Made by a program: the position numbers and the translations under genes
Shown here: in pieces, positions 21,038-29,618 of the stretch
Numbering within the stretch: the stretch's first letter is position 1
Layout: each line of letters begins with the position of its first letter
From: Haloechinothrix sp033042135
Lineage (GTDB): Bacteria > Actinomycetota > Actinomycetes > Mycobacteriales > Pseudonocardiaceae
Assembly (NCBI RefSeq): GCF_033042135.1
Contig: NZ_WBXM01000006.1
Coordinates: 229,536-293,535, forward strand
Reading direction: 5' to 3'
DNA: 64,000 nt
The notes under the pieces: model-generated
The model's database searches: none
Told to the model about the DNA's origin: nothing
The model's input: the letters and a program-made list of their open reading frames with translations, nothing else

Positions 21038-21967
21038 TCAGATCTTGGAGACCTGGTTGAACGACAGCTCAACCGGGGTCTCCCGACCGAAGATCGACAC
21101 CAGCACCTTGAGCTTCTGCGCGCCCGCGTCGACCTCGGAGATGGTAGCGGGCAGCGTGGCGAACGGCCCGTCCATGACCGTCACCGACTCGCCGACCTCG
21201 AAGTCGACCTCGACGACCTCCCCGCTCGGCTGCTCCGCCGCTGCCTCGGCACCCTTGCTCTCCTTGGCAGCCGGGGCCTGCTCCTTCTGTGGGAGCAGGA
21301 ACTTCATCACCTCGTCCAGGCTCAACGGCGAGGGGTGCGAGGTTGCGCCGACGAACCCGGTGACCCCCGGGGTATTGCGCACCGCGCTCCACGACGCGTC
21401 GTTGAGTTCCATCCGGACCAGGATGTAACCGGGAAGCACCTTACGCTTGACCTGCTTACGCTGGCCGTTCTTGATCTCGGTGACTTCCTCGGTCGGAACC
21501 TCGACCTGGAAGATGTAGTCCTCCACGTCGAGTGTCTGGCGGCGGGTCTCGAGGTTGGTCTTCACCTTGTTCTCGTAGCCCGCGTAGGAATGCACCACAT
21601 ACCAGCGACCGGGCGCGCTGCGGAGCTCGGCACGCAGCTTGGCGGCCTCGTCGGGCTCGGCGGCCTCTTCAGGCTCGGCGGGCGCTGCCGTCTCGGGCGT
21701 CGCCGCATCGCTATCGGTCACGCCGTCGCTGTCGGTGTCCTCGGCGGTCTGCCCGTCCGGTGTTGCCGCAGCCCGCTGGTCCTCGGTGGCCTCCGTCGCG
21801 GCGTCGGCGACACCGGCCGTGACCTCGGCCTCGCCGGCCTCGTCCTCTCCCGAGGCTGCCGCCGTGGCCTGCGCGTCTGGCTGCTCGCTCTCGGCAGTGG
21901 TCGAGGCATCGGCAGTAGCCGTCTCCACGTGCTCCTCGGCTGCTGCCGTGCCGTTGTCGGACGTCAC
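21038..21967 (-). CDS. nusG: Transcription termination/antitermination factor NusG
   Basis: This 309-residue protein couples RNA polymerase to Rho and the ribosome. The NGN domain begins at about residue 120 (RWYVVHSYAGYENKVKTNLE) and the KOW domain ends the protein (ESVTVMDGPFATLPATISEV, VSIFGRETPVELSFNQV). The first roughly 110 residues are an acidic Ala/Glu/Thr-rich extension, common in actinobacterial NusG, with another low-complexity insert between the two domains. The start is GTG at 21965-21967 behind AGAAGGGAC. secE is 59 bases upstream. Confidence 0.97.
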   Translation of the reverse strand: MTSDNGTAAAEEHVETATADASTTAESEQPDAQATAAASGEDEAGEAEVTAGVADAATEATEDQRAAATPDGQTAEDTDSDGVTDSDAATPETAAPAEPEEAAEPDEAAKLRAELRSAPGRWYVVHSYAGYENKVKTNLETRRQTLDVEDYIFQVEVPTEEVTEIKNGQRKQVKRKVLPGYILVRMELNDASWSAVRNTPGVTGFVGATSHPSPLSLDEVMKFLLPQKEQAPAAKESKGAEAAAEQPSGEVVEVDFEVGESVTVMDGPFATLPATISEVDAGAQKLKVLVSIFGRETPVELSFNQVSKI

Positions 21968-22026
21968 TGTGATGTCCCTTCTCTGTCTCGTGTGCAAGGC
22001 ATCCGGCGGCACCTGCTCGCGCGCAC

Positions 22027-22422
22027 TCAGCCGAATATCGTGAACACGACCTCGGCGAACAGCAGGTCGAGCGCCCAGACGAGCGCGATCATGAATGCCA
22101 TGAAAGCCAACACCACGATGGTGTAGGTGCTCATCTGCTTCCGTGTCGGCCAAACCACCTTGCGGAGTTCGCCCAGCACCTCGCGGCTGAACCGCGCGAC
22201 CCGCTGGTGGATCGGTGGCTGCTCCTCGATGGTGCCCGGTTTCGCCGAGGAGTCCTCCCGGTTCCCCGAGGAGCCCGCGCCGGACGAGCTGCGGCGGGAG
22301 TTCGCCCGGCCGCGATCACCCGACCCAGCGGAGGCACGGCGCTCCCGCCGCGCCGCGGCGTTATCCGGACGGGAAGGGCGCTTCTCGCCACCCTCCTTGT
22401 CCTTATCGCCGTCGTCGCTCAC
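22027..22422 (-). CDS. secE: Preprotein translocase subunit SecE
   Basis: This 131-residue subunit of the SecYEG channel has a hydrophilic, Arg/Ser-rich N-terminal extension of about 65 residues. The SecE core follows: the amphipathic stretch REVLGELRKVVWPTRKQM and one transmembrane helix (YTIVVLAFMAFMIALVWALD). Actinobacterial SecE usually has this extended N-terminus and single helix. The GTG at 22420-22422 follows GGAGGAGAG. It lies 36 bases after tRNA-Trp and is probably co-transcribed with it. Confidence 0.96.
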   Translation of the reverse strand: MSDDGDKDKEGGEKRPSRPDNAAARRERRASAGSGDRGRANSRRSSSGAGSSGNREDSSAKPGTIEEQPPIHQRVARFSREVLGELRKVVWPTRKQMSTYTIVVLAFMAFMIALVWALDLLFAEVVFTIFG

Positions 22423-22458
22423 GAGCCTCTCCTCCGCTGCGCCTCGTCGTTCACCGTG

Positions 22459-22531
<73 letters not shown>

Positions 22532-22803
22532 TCGTCCGGACAGCTCTGGACACCGCCGTGCCAGGCCGCCGCACTGCTGGACCAGCGTCACATCACCGTC
22601 CCGGCCGCCGTGTCGGACTCCCGCGAAGGTGATGTCAACGTTCCAATTCTGGCAGTGTACGGCAACGCGCTTCGCGCACGACAACCGCGTCCCCATGCGC
22701 GCCCGCCGCGTGCCAATCCGGGCTCCTGCCCGGACATCTACTATGAGGGTACGCGATCACATCTGGCGACGCGATTTCTCGGTAGGTCTACCAGCGTGGA
22801 ACG

Positions 22804-24066
22804 ATGGTGTCCATGGTCTCATCGGACGCTGCACGTACCACCGGCCCGACGCCGAGCCCTTCCCCGACCCGGCGTGTCTCCACCCGTATCGGCGCCATCA
22901 CGCCGTCCGCGACGCTCGCGGTCGACGCGAAGGCCGCCGAACTCAAGGCGCAGGGACGCCCCGTGATCGGTTTCGGCTCCGGCCAGCCGGACTTCCCGAC
23001 TCCCGACTACATCCTGACCGCCGCGGCCGACGCCGTGCACCAGCGCGTCAACCACGGATATACCGCTGCCGCGGGCCTGCCGGAGCTGCGCAGCGCGATC
23101 GCCGACAAGACCAGGCGTGATTCCGGTATCACCATCGATGCCTCCCAGGTCCTGGTCACCAACGGTGGCAAGCAGGCGGTGTACTCGGCGATGGCCACGC
23201 TGTGCGATCCCGGCGACGAGGTGCTGCTCCCGGCTCCTTACTGGACCACGTACCCCGAATCGATCAAGCTCGCTGGCGGGGTGCCGGTACCGGTGACCGC
23301 CGACGAATCCACCGGCTACCGCGTCACCGTGGCGCAACTGGAGCAAGCGCGGACCGACCGCACCAAAGCGCTGCTGTTCAACTCGCCGTCGAACCCGACC
23401 GGCACCGTCTACCCGCGCGACGAGGTCGAAGCCATCGGCAGGTGGGCACTCGAGCACGGCATCTGGGTCATCACCGACGAGATCTACGAACACCTCGTCT
23501 ACGACGGCGCGCGCGCCGAACCCATCTCGGCGGTGGTCCCCGAGCTCGCGGACACCACGCTCATCCTCAACGGGGTGGCCAAGACCTACTCGATGACCGG
23601 GTGGCGGGTCGGTTGGATGGCCGGACCGCAGGACGTCATCAAGGCCGCCGTCTCGTACCAGTCGCACCTGTGCGGCAATGTCGCCAACGTGTCGCAGCGC
23701 GCTGCGCTGGCGGCCGTCGCGGGCCCGCTCGACGCGGTCGCCGAGATGCGCGACGCCTTCGACGCCCGGCGGCGTCGGATCGTCGAGCTACTCAACGCCA
23801 TTCCCGGAGTGGAGTGCCCCACACCGCAAGGGGCCTTCTACGCCTATCCCTCGGTCAAGGCGCTGCTCGGCAAGCCCCTCCGCGGCGCGACGCCGACCGA
23901 CACGGTGGAGCTGGCCGACCTCATCCTCGAACACGCCGAGGTCGCTGTGGTTCCCGGTGAAGCATTCGGCACGCCGGGGTACTTCCGGTTCTCCTACGCG
24001 CTGTCCACCGATGCCCTCACCGAAGGAGTGCGGCGCGTCGGGGAGCTGCTTTCCGAGATCAACTGA
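22804..24066 (+). CDS. aspC: Class I aminotransferase, probable aspartate aminotransferase
   Basis: This 420-residue PLP enzyme of fold type I should exchange amino groups between aspartate and 2-oxoglutarate. It shows FGSGQPDFPTPDYI near the N-terminus, SPSNPTGTVYP, DEIYEHLVYDG, the PLP-lysine motif NGVAKTYSMTGWRVGW and the arginine of FRFSYALS near the end. The first 25 or so residues (Ser/Thr/Pro-rich) look like a linker, so the true start may be the ATG at 22804 or 22813. No strong ribosome-binding site is visible. Streptomyces has an aspartate aminotransferase gene at the same place beside tRNA-Trp and secE. Other amino-acid specificities cannot be excluded. Confidence 0.9.
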   Translation: MVSMVSSDAARTTGPTPSPSPTRRVSTRIGAITPSATLAVDAKAAELKAQGRPVIGFGSGQPDFPTPDYILTAAADAVHQRVNHGYTAAAGLPELRSAIADKTRRDSGITIDASQVLVTNGGKQAVYSAMATLCDPGDEVLLPAPYWTTYPESIKLAGGVPVPVTADESTGYRVTVAQLEQARTDRTKALLFNSPSNPTGTVYPRDEVEAIGRWALEHGIWVITDEIYEHLVYDGARAEPISAVVPELADTTLILNGVAKTYSMTGWRVGWMAGPQDVIKAAVSYQSHLCGNVANVSQRAALAAVAGPLDAVAEMRDAFDARRRRIVELLNAIPGVECPTPQGAFYAYPSVKALLGKPLRGATPTDTVELADLILEHAEVAVVPGEAFGTPGYFRFSYALSTDALTEGVRRVGELLSEIN

Positions 24067-24073
24067 TCGGGAT

Positions 24074-24132
24074 GTGGGGCCGAACGTGACATTCAGCGCC
24101 CGCCGCGCAACCGATCCCACGTTCGGCCCCAC
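24074..24132. terminator. Hairpin between convergent aspC and the dehydratase genes
   Basis: GTGGGGCCGAACGTG (24074-24088) and its exact complement (24118-24132) enclose a 29-base loop. It lies between convergent genes and starts 7 bases after the aspC stop. The long loop is unusual for an intrinsic terminator. Confidence 0.6.
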
Positions 24133-24151
24133 CACCCCGGCGATCAGGCGA

Positions 24152-24559
24152 TCAGTCGACGCGGACGGTGGCTCTCGCCTTGCCGAGTACCGGCTTGCCT
24201 TCGCACTTCGCGGTGATGGACACGGTCGCCACACCATCGTCCACGGCGGTGACCGTGCCGGAGAACTCGATCACGGCGCCGTGATCGTCGTCGGGGACGA
24301 CCACGGGCCGGGTGAACCGGCTGGTGCAGGACAGCACCCTGCCCGCGTCACCGATCCACTCGGACACCACGCGACCGGCAAGGCCCATCGTGAGCATCCC
24401 GTGTGCGATCACCCCGGGCAGTCCGACCTCGGTGGCGATGCGATCGCTGTAGTGGATGGGGTTGAAATCCAGTGAAGCACCCGCATAGCGCACCAGGTCG
24501 GCGCGTGTCACCCGCGCCCGCAGCGGCGGTAGCTCATCGCCGGTTGCGACCTCGCTCAC
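24152..24559 (-). CDS. hadB: MaoC-type (R)-hydroxyacyl dehydratase subunit, HadB-like
   Basis: This 135-residue single-hotdog protein carries the hydratase-2 motif DFNPIHYSDRIA (catalytic Asp and His) and the following GVIAHGML. With the partner upstream it should form a heterodimer that dehydrates 3-hydroxyacyl thioesters, as M. tuberculosis HadAB does in FAS-II. I took the GTG at 24557-24559 because it gives a GTGA overlap with the upstream gene. No third gene (hadC) is present. Whether the substrate is an ACP or CoA thioester is not visible from sequence. Confidence 0.88.
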   Translation of the reverse strand: MSEVATGDELPPLRARVTRADLVRYAGASLDFNPIHYSDRIATEVGLPGVIAHGMLTMGLAGRVVSEWIGDAGRVLSCTSRFTRPVVVPDDDHGAVIEFSGTVTAVDDGVATVSITAKCEGKPVLGKARATVRVD

Positions 24560-25002
24560 GCTTCCCCCCGGATCACCAGCTGTGCGGTACCGGTACACAC
24601 CAGCTCGCCTCCTTCTGCGTGGATCTCGGCTCGCAACGTCAGGAAGTCGTTACCCGCGCGGGAGGAGATGTCGTCCACGTGTGTGGTGACGCGGAGCCGA
24701 TCGCCAGCATGCACGGGACGCCGGTGTGTGAAGCTCTGGTCGCCATGCACCATCCTGCTGTAGTCCAACCCCAGCTCAGGGTCGGCGGCAAGTGCGTCGA
24801 TCGCGCCGAGGTTGACGATGGTCAAAAAGGTCGGCGGTGCGATGACATCGGGGTACCCCGCTTCGCGGGCGGCCTCCGGATCCCGCGACAGCGGGCTGAC
24901 GTCGCCGAGGGCATCGGCGAACTCGACGATCTTGGCTCGGCTGACCTCGTAGACCGCGGACGGTGGGTACGAGCGCCCAATGAGTGACTGGTCCAATCCC
25001 AC
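24556..25002 (-). CDS. hadA: MaoC N-terminal-type dehydratase subunit, HadA-like
   Basis: This 148-residue hotdog protein (MGLDQSLIGRSYPPSAVYEV) lacks the D-x4-H catalytic motif but has the PPTFLTIV and LDYSRMVHGDQSFTHRRPV segments of the non-catalytic, acyl-chain-binding HadA/HadC type. Its stop codon overlaps the start of the catalytic partner, so the two should be made together. The GTG start at 25000-25002 has only a weak ribosome-binding site. rpmG lies 56 bases upstream, as in mycobacteria. Confidence 0.88.
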   Translation of the reverse strand: MGLDQSLIGRSYPPSAVYEVSRAKIVEFADALGDVSPLSRDPEAAREAGYPDVIAPPTFLTIVNLGAIDALAADPELGLDYSRMVHGDQSFTHRRPVHAGDRLRVTTHVDDISSRAGNDFLTLRAEIHAEGGELVCTGTAQLVIRGEA

Positions 25003-25058
25003 GCGGCCAGCCTATCGATCCTCAACCGCCCGACGGTGCGCCGGGCGGGAGGCGTGGC

Positions 25059-25223
25059 TCAGCGCGTCTCCTTGTGCACCCGGTGCGTACCGCAGTTGGT
25101 GCAGAACTTCTTGATCTCAAGCCGGTCGGGATCGTTGCGCCGGTTCTTCTTCGTGATGTAGTTGCGGTGCTTGCACTCCTCGCACGCCAGGGTGATCTTG
25201 GGTCGCACCTCGGTTGTCGCCAC
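25059..25223 (-). CDS. rpmG: 50S ribosomal protein L33, zinc-binding form
   Basis: This 54-residue protein has both CxxC pairs (CEEC and CTNC), so it is the zinc-binding (C+) form, together with the KNRRNDPDRLEIKKFC core. Its start is GTG at 25221-25223, behind AAAGGTG. Some actinobacteria carry a second, cysteine-free L33 that replaces this one under zinc limitation; no such copy is in the window. It is upstream of hadA and downstream of tRNA-Met. Confidence 0.97.
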   Translation of the reverse strand: MATTEVRPKITLACEECKHRNYITKKNRRNDPDRLEIKKFCTNCGTHRVHKETR

Positions 25224-25318
25224 GGCAGGCACCTTTCTTTGGTCACTCAGCGGCGCACCCGAACGGCACGGTGGAGCGAGGCCCCACCGTGCGGGCACGC
25301 TTCACGGGGTCGGGCTAG

Positions 25319-25392
25319 TAGCGGGAGCGGGACTCGAACCCGCGACACCACGATTATGAGCCGTGTGCTCTAACCACCTGAGCTATCCCGCC
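25319..25392 (-). tRNA. tRNA-Met (CAT), elongator type
   Basis: A 74-base cloverleaf with anticodon loop CTCATAA, D-arm AGCTCAGGTGGTTAGAGC and T-arm GCGGGTTCGAGTCCCGC. The acceptor pair G1-T72 is a wobble. It lacks the three consecutive G-C pairs flanking the anticodon loop that mark initiator tRNA, so it is an elongator. Confidence 0.93.
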
Positions 25393-25506
25393 ATACGTTT
25401 TCGCGGCACTACCAGCATACCGTCGGTGCGGCCCGCCGCCTTCCCACGCTCCGGCGCACCGTGAACCACGGCACATCCGGAGGGTCCCGAACGGCACGTT
25501 CAACCG

Positions 25507-25578
25507 AGCCCCAATACGGATTCGAACCGTAGACCTTCTCCTTACCATGGAGATGCTCTGCCACTGAGCTATTGGGGC
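25507..25578 (-). tRNA. tRNA-Thr (GGT)
   Basis: A 72-base cloverleaf: acceptor GCCCCAA/TTGGGGC, anticodon stem TCTCC/GGAGA with loop ATGGTAA giving GGT, and T-arm TACGGTTCGAATCCGTA. It lies upstream of tRNA-Met in the same direction. Confidence 0.95.
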
Positions 25579-25688
25579 AGCAGCGCCCTATCACCGAGCG
25601 CGTGAAAAACTGTACACAGTGCCCGAGCGGGCCGTGCAACCGGGGGGCGTCGCGGGACCGTATGCGGCCCCACCCCCTGCGACGGAAT

Positions 25689-28322
25689 CTAGCTCAACAG
25701 CGTCAACACCGTCGTCTGCCGGTCGACGGCCCGTGTGGTGCGGGCATGCAACCACGCCTCCAGCCGCCGTTCCGACAGCGGGCGCGAGATCAGGTAACCC
25801 TGCGCCACATCGCACCCCATCGCTTCGAGCTGGTCCCGTGCCACGTCCTCCTCGACTCCCTCGGCGACCACGGCCAACCCGAGCGAGTGCCCGAGCTCGA
25901 CGATCGACCGGACCACCGCGAGATCGCCGAGGTCGGTTCCCATGCCGAGCACGAAGCTCTTGTCTATCTTGACCTCGTCCACCGGGAGCTGCCGCAGGTA
26001 CGCCAGCGAGGAGTAGCCGGTACCGAAGTCGTCCATCGCCAGCACGATGCCGAGCGCGTGCAGGTCCCGCAGCACCGGAAGGGCGCGCTGCGGGTTCGAC
26101 ATCACGGCTGACTCGGTCAGCTCCAGTGTGAGCAACTCCGGCGGGACGTCGAACCGTTCCAGCGCGTCAGCGACCTGCTCGGGGAACTCCGCGTCCAGCA
26201 GTATCCGGACCGACAAGTTGACCGCCGCGGAGATCCGCAGACCCTCGTCGAGCCACTTGCGCACCCTGGCCAACGCCTCGTCGAGCACGAACGAAGTCAG
26301 CGCCCCGATCAGCCCAGCGGCCTCGATGGCGGGCACGAACTCGTCCGGATGGAGCTTGCCGAACTCGGGGTGCTCCCAGCGCACCAGCGCCTCTACGCCA
26401 CGTACCTGCCTGCTCGGCAACGCGACCTTGGGCTGGTAGTGCACCGACACCTGGCCGCTTTCCAGCGCGTGCCGCAGCTGCGTCACCAGCTGGAACCGGC
26501 GCATGAAGATCTGCCCCATGCTCGGCACGTAGCCGCGGACTTCCTCACCGCCACGAGTCGCCCGCACCGCCACGTCGGCACGTTGCAGCAACCCGTTGAT
26601 GTCGACCTGGGCGGGCGCCTCCTCCACGTCGATGCTGGCGTAACCGATCGCGGCGTTGGCCTCCACGGTCAGCTTGTCGACGGCGTACGGCGCGGACAGC
26701 TCGGTGTGCAACCGCTCGGCGATCTCCCGCGCCCTCGGCTGCGCGCATTCGGTCAGCAGCGCGGCAAACGACGCCCCCTCCAGCCGCGCGACCGGCACGT
26801 CGGCGCCGAGCACGTCCCGCATCCGCCTACCGGCGACCACCAGCATCCTGTCGGCCCACGCGTAGCCGAGAGCATCCGACACGGTGGAGAAGACATCAAG
26901 ATCGACCCGGACGACGACCGTTCCCGCCCGCTCCTCGAGGGTGCCGCGTGCGGCCTGACAGAAGCCCGGCCGGTTCAGCAGCCCGGTGAGCGGGTCGTGG
27001 TACGCGTCGTGCCGCAACGTAGCCATGAGCCTGCGGTTATCGAGCGCGGTCGACAGGTGCGCGGCCATGGTGCCGATGAGCTGGACGTCCGAGGAACCGA
27101 AGCCGCGCCACCTGGAAAGGCGATCGTGCGCCTCGAGCACCCCGAGCAGCTGGTTGGCGCTGCGCAATGGCACCACCAACACCTCGTCCGCGCCGCGGGC
27201 GCGTAGCGCTGCTCTGACATCCGCAGTCCCTTCCGCGGCACGGAACAGCCTCGCGTGCGTGCCAGGCAGTCGCGCGATGCCGTCCTCGAGGTGCTCGGCA
27301 GCGCCCGGCGGCACCGGGTCCCCGGCGATCACCGTGTGGGTGCCGCGCGAACCGTCCAGCCGTAGCCGGAGCACCACTCGGCGCGCAGCGAGCTGATCCT
27401 TGATCCGCTCCGCGAGGGTCGACCACTCGGTCGCGGCGTACTCGTGCGCGAGATCGTCGTGCTCACCCGCGGGTTTGGCGGCCGCCTGGCGCCCTGACCG
27501 GGCGACCATCAGACTGACGTCGGTAAGCGCCTCCAGGTCGCGCTGCTCGCGCAACAGGTCGGAGTAGGCCCAGTAGAGGGCGGTCAGGCCGAGGATGACC
27601 GCGATCACCAGCGGCCACGCGTGCTGCACATCGGTCACAATGAGGTACCCGCTCAACCCGACGGCCGCGTTGACGAAGCCCATCACCAGGATCCGCGCCA
27701 TCAGCCGTAGCCCGGTGCTCGCCCGCATCCGCCTGCGTAGCACCCACACCGCGCACAGCGCGAGCAGCGTGCTGGCCACCGGCGCGCTGACGGTACCGGC
27801 GAACGCGGCGAGCCAGGGCACGCCGCCGGGCCGGACCAGCGCGTTCACCAGGCCTGCCACCGCGAACGCCACCGTGATCTCGATGGTCATCACGCCCGCG
27901 TTGTAGAGCACCCGGCCGGTGACCTTGCGGGCCAGCAGGGTGCCCACCCCTGCGGCGAGGTGCGCTGCCAGCACCACTTCGAACGGTCCGACGACCAAGC
28001 CGATGACAAGCGGGATCTCGGTGAACGAGACGGTCCAGGAGATCCCGCTGCGCACGTCGACGTTGATAGCCAGCTGCTCAGCGACGAAGAAACCCGCGGC
28101 CAGCGCGAGACCGATCCAGAGCAGCTCCGGCGAGTACTCGAACGGCAACCACAACGACACCGCGATCGCGCCGATGACTGCCAGTGTGACCACGACCAGC
28201 GTGAAACGCCGGAACCGGCGCTCGTCGACAGGTCGTCCACCGTCGCTGTCACGGCGCTGTTCCACCGAAGGATCGGAGCTCAGGCCGCCGCGGTCCGTAT
28301 CGTCGCCCGCGTCGTCCGCCAT
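25689..28322 (-). CDS. Membrane GAF-GGDEF-EAL protein, probable c-di-GMP phosphodiesterase
   Basis: This 877-residue protein has a disordered N-terminus, a membrane region of about seven to eight helices (residues about 40-290), a GAF-like domain (about 330-470), then GGDEF and EAL domains. The GGDEF site is degenerate: LEGASF at about residue 515 replaces GGDEF, so cyclase activity is unlikely. The EAL domain keeps EALVRW (about 642), ELTES, DDFGTGYSSL (about 764) and AEGVE, so it should hydrolyse c-di-GMP. I chose the ATG at 28320-28322, which follows GGGAGGAGGGTGT; longer readings lack a site. The membrane part could sense a signal; Streptomyces RmdB has a comparable layout. Confidence 0.92.
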   Translation of the reverse strand: MADDAGDDTDRGGLSSDPSVEQRRDSDGGRPVDERRFRRFTLVVVTLAVIGAIAVSLWLPFEYSPELLWIGLALAAGFFVAEQLAINVDVRSGISWTVSFTEIPLVIGLVVGPFEVVLAAHLAAGVGTLLARKVTGRVLYNAGVMTIEITVAFAVAGLVNALVRPGGVPWLAAFAGTVSAPVASTLLALCAVWVLRRRMRASTGLRLMARILVMGFVNAAVGLSGYLIVTDVQHAWPLVIAVILGLTALYWAYSDLLREQRDLEALTDVSLMVARSGRQAAAKPAGEHDDLAHEYAATEWSTLAERIKDQLAARRVVLRLRLDGSRGTHTVIAGDPVPPGAAEHLEDGIARLPGTHARLFRAAEGTADVRAALRARGADEVLVVPLRSANQLLGVLEAHDRLSRWRGFGSSDVQLIGTMAAHLSTALDNRRLMATLRHDAYHDPLTGLLNRPGFCQAARGTLEERAGTVVVRVDLDVFSTVSDALGYAWADRMLVVAGRRMRDVLGADVPVARLEGASFAALLTECAQPRAREIAERLHTELSAPYAVDKLTVEANAAIGYASIDVEEAPAQVDINGLLQRADVAVRATRGGEEVRGYVPSMGQIFMRRFQLVTQLRHALESGQVSVHYQPKVALPSRQVRGVEALVRWEHPEFGKLHPDEFVPAIEAAGLIGALTSFVLDEALARVRKWLDEGLRISAAVNLSVRILLDAEFPEQVADALERFDVPPELLTLELTESAVMSNPQRALPVLRDLHALGIVLAMDDFGTGYSSLAYLRQLPVDEVKIDKSFVLGMGTDLGDLAVVRSIVELGHSLGLAVVAEGVEEDVARDQLEAMGCDVAQGYLISRPLSERRLEAWLHARTTRAVDRQTTVLTLLS

Positions 28323-28770
28323 ACACCCTCCTCCCGGCCACCCGCTGCGGCCGAGTACATCGATCGATCGATAGGGCAGTCGATCGTGATGGCCCGGCGT
28401 TAGTAGCGTGCCTTGCCCGGCCCCATTACGCCAAGACACATTTGGGCAGACACTCTACCTCGAACAGGGGAACATCACCCGACTTACGGGTTGCTCCCCG
28501 GTCTGACAACGGTCACTGTCTGATGACAGTTGTACCGGTGAACAGCTGTTTCGGGGGTTCCGCACGCTTGATCATCCGGGAGGCCTTACCTCGGCGACAC
28601 CTCGGCAACGCCTCGCCCGACGCGCCCAGACGAGAGCACCGTCACGTCGGCGAGCAGGCCGCCCGCGACAAGTTCACGCACGCTCTCCAAGCCTGGTGAG
28701 CTGTGAGCACACATTGGGCACACACCCCCGGCTATAGCCGCACCGAACCGCCACGGCCGGACATAGCAAA
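28323..28770. other. Gene-free stretch with short palindromes
   Basis: I see no credible gene here. A 14-base palindrome ATCGATCGATCGAT lies at 28359-28372, just upstream of the c-di-GMP gene, and ACTGTC-TGAT-GACAGT lies at 28515-28530. Either could be an operator for the minus-strand gene. The plus-strand reading at 28442-28699 has no ribosome-binding site or recognisable product. Confidence 0.4.
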
Positions 28771-28809
28771 GCGCCCCGCTGCCTGCTTACTCGCAGGTCA
28801 GCGGGGCGC
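28771..28809 (-). terminator. Terminator after tRNA-Tyr
   Basis: The plus-strand sequence GCGCCCCGCTGCCTGC, then GCAGGTCAGCGGGGCGC, forms a long stem with one bulge. On the minus strand it is followed by TTTGCTATG. It starts ten bases beyond the tRNA 3' end, consistent with termination of that transcript. Confidence 0.75.
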
Positions 28810-28818
28810 GTGTGCTGG

Positions 28819-28901
28819 TGGCGGGTGAGGGATTCGAACCCCCGAAGGCTTACGCCAGCTGATTTACAGTCAGATCCCTTTGGCCGCTTGGGTAACCCGC
28901 C
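28819..28901 (-). tRNA. tRNA-Tyr (GTA)
   Basis: An 83-base class II tRNA with acceptor GGCGGGT/ACCCGCC, anticodon loop CTGTAAA giving GTA, an extra arm (GGCGTAAGCC region) and T-arm GGGGGTTCGAATCCCTC. It stands alone between the c-di-GMP gene and yajQ. Confidence 0.96.
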
Positions 28902-29100
28902 ATCGGGCCGGATCAGCCCGGCGAGAACCAGGGTACAGACCGGCTCGCGGCCGACCGTGACGGGGTGACGATCTCCGGCGGAAGGCCTCGACCTGCCCTG
29001 TGTGACCCGCGGTCCCGGTCGAACGCGCTACAGTGCGGGACTGACCCCAGACCGGATGCCGACATCCGGCCCGCGAGCATCCTGATGTTGTGGAGAACCC

Positions 29101-29592
29101 GTGGCTGATCCTTCCTTCGACATTGTCAGCAAGGTCGACAAGCAAGAAGTCGACAATGCCGTGAACCAGGCGAGCAAGGAGCTGTCGACCCGGTTCGACT
29201 TCCGTGGCACCGGTGCCTCGGTGAGCTGGGCTGGAGAGGACGCCATCGCGATCGAGGCCGAGACCGAGGAGCGTGCCAAGGCCGCGCTGGAGGTCTTCAA
29301 GGAGAAGCTCGTCAAGCGGGGGGTGTCGCTCAAGTCCTTCGATCCGGGCGAGCCGGTCTCCTCCGGAAAGCGGTACAAGATCTCCGGGGCGATCGTGCAA
29401 GGTATCTCCTCGGAGAAAGCCAAGCAGATCGCCAAAGTGATCCGTGATGAGGGCCCCAAGGGGGTGCAGGCACAGATCCAGGGCGACCAGCTCCGCGTCA
29501 GCGGCAAGAAGAAGGACCACCTGCAGGACGTGATCACCCTGCTCAAGGGGAAGGACTTCGATATAGCCCTGCAGTTCACCAACTACCGGTGA
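29101..29592 (+). CDS. yajQ: YajQ family nucleotide-binding protein
   Basis: This 163-residue protein spans the whole YajQ family: FDIVSKVDKQEVDNAVNQ at the start, TRFDFRGTGASV, KRYKISGAIVQGISSEKAKQ and the ending DFDIALQFTNYR. The fold is two ferredoxin-like domains. Members bind nucleotides; a Xanthomonas relative binds c-di-GMP and acts on transcription. The start is GTG at 29101 with GGAG eight bases upstream. It lies next to a c-di-GMP phosphodiesterase gene, which may or may not be meaningful. rmlA follows after 26 bases. Confidence 0.95.
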   Translation: MADPSFDIVSKVDKQEVDNAVNQASKELSTRFDFRGTGASVSWAGEDAIAIEAETEERAKAALEVFKEKLVKRGVSLKSFDPGEPVSSGKRYKISGAIVQGISSEKAKQIAKVIRDEGPKGVQAQIQGDQLRVSGKKKDHLQDVITLLKGKDFDIALQFTNYR

Positions 29593-29618
29593 GCCACTCG
29601 ACACACCATTGGGGGGAC

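Noticed and set aside
28442..28699. Small plus-strand gene of 85 codons
   Set aside because: No ribosome-binding site, no recognisable product, and composition like random high-GC sequence.
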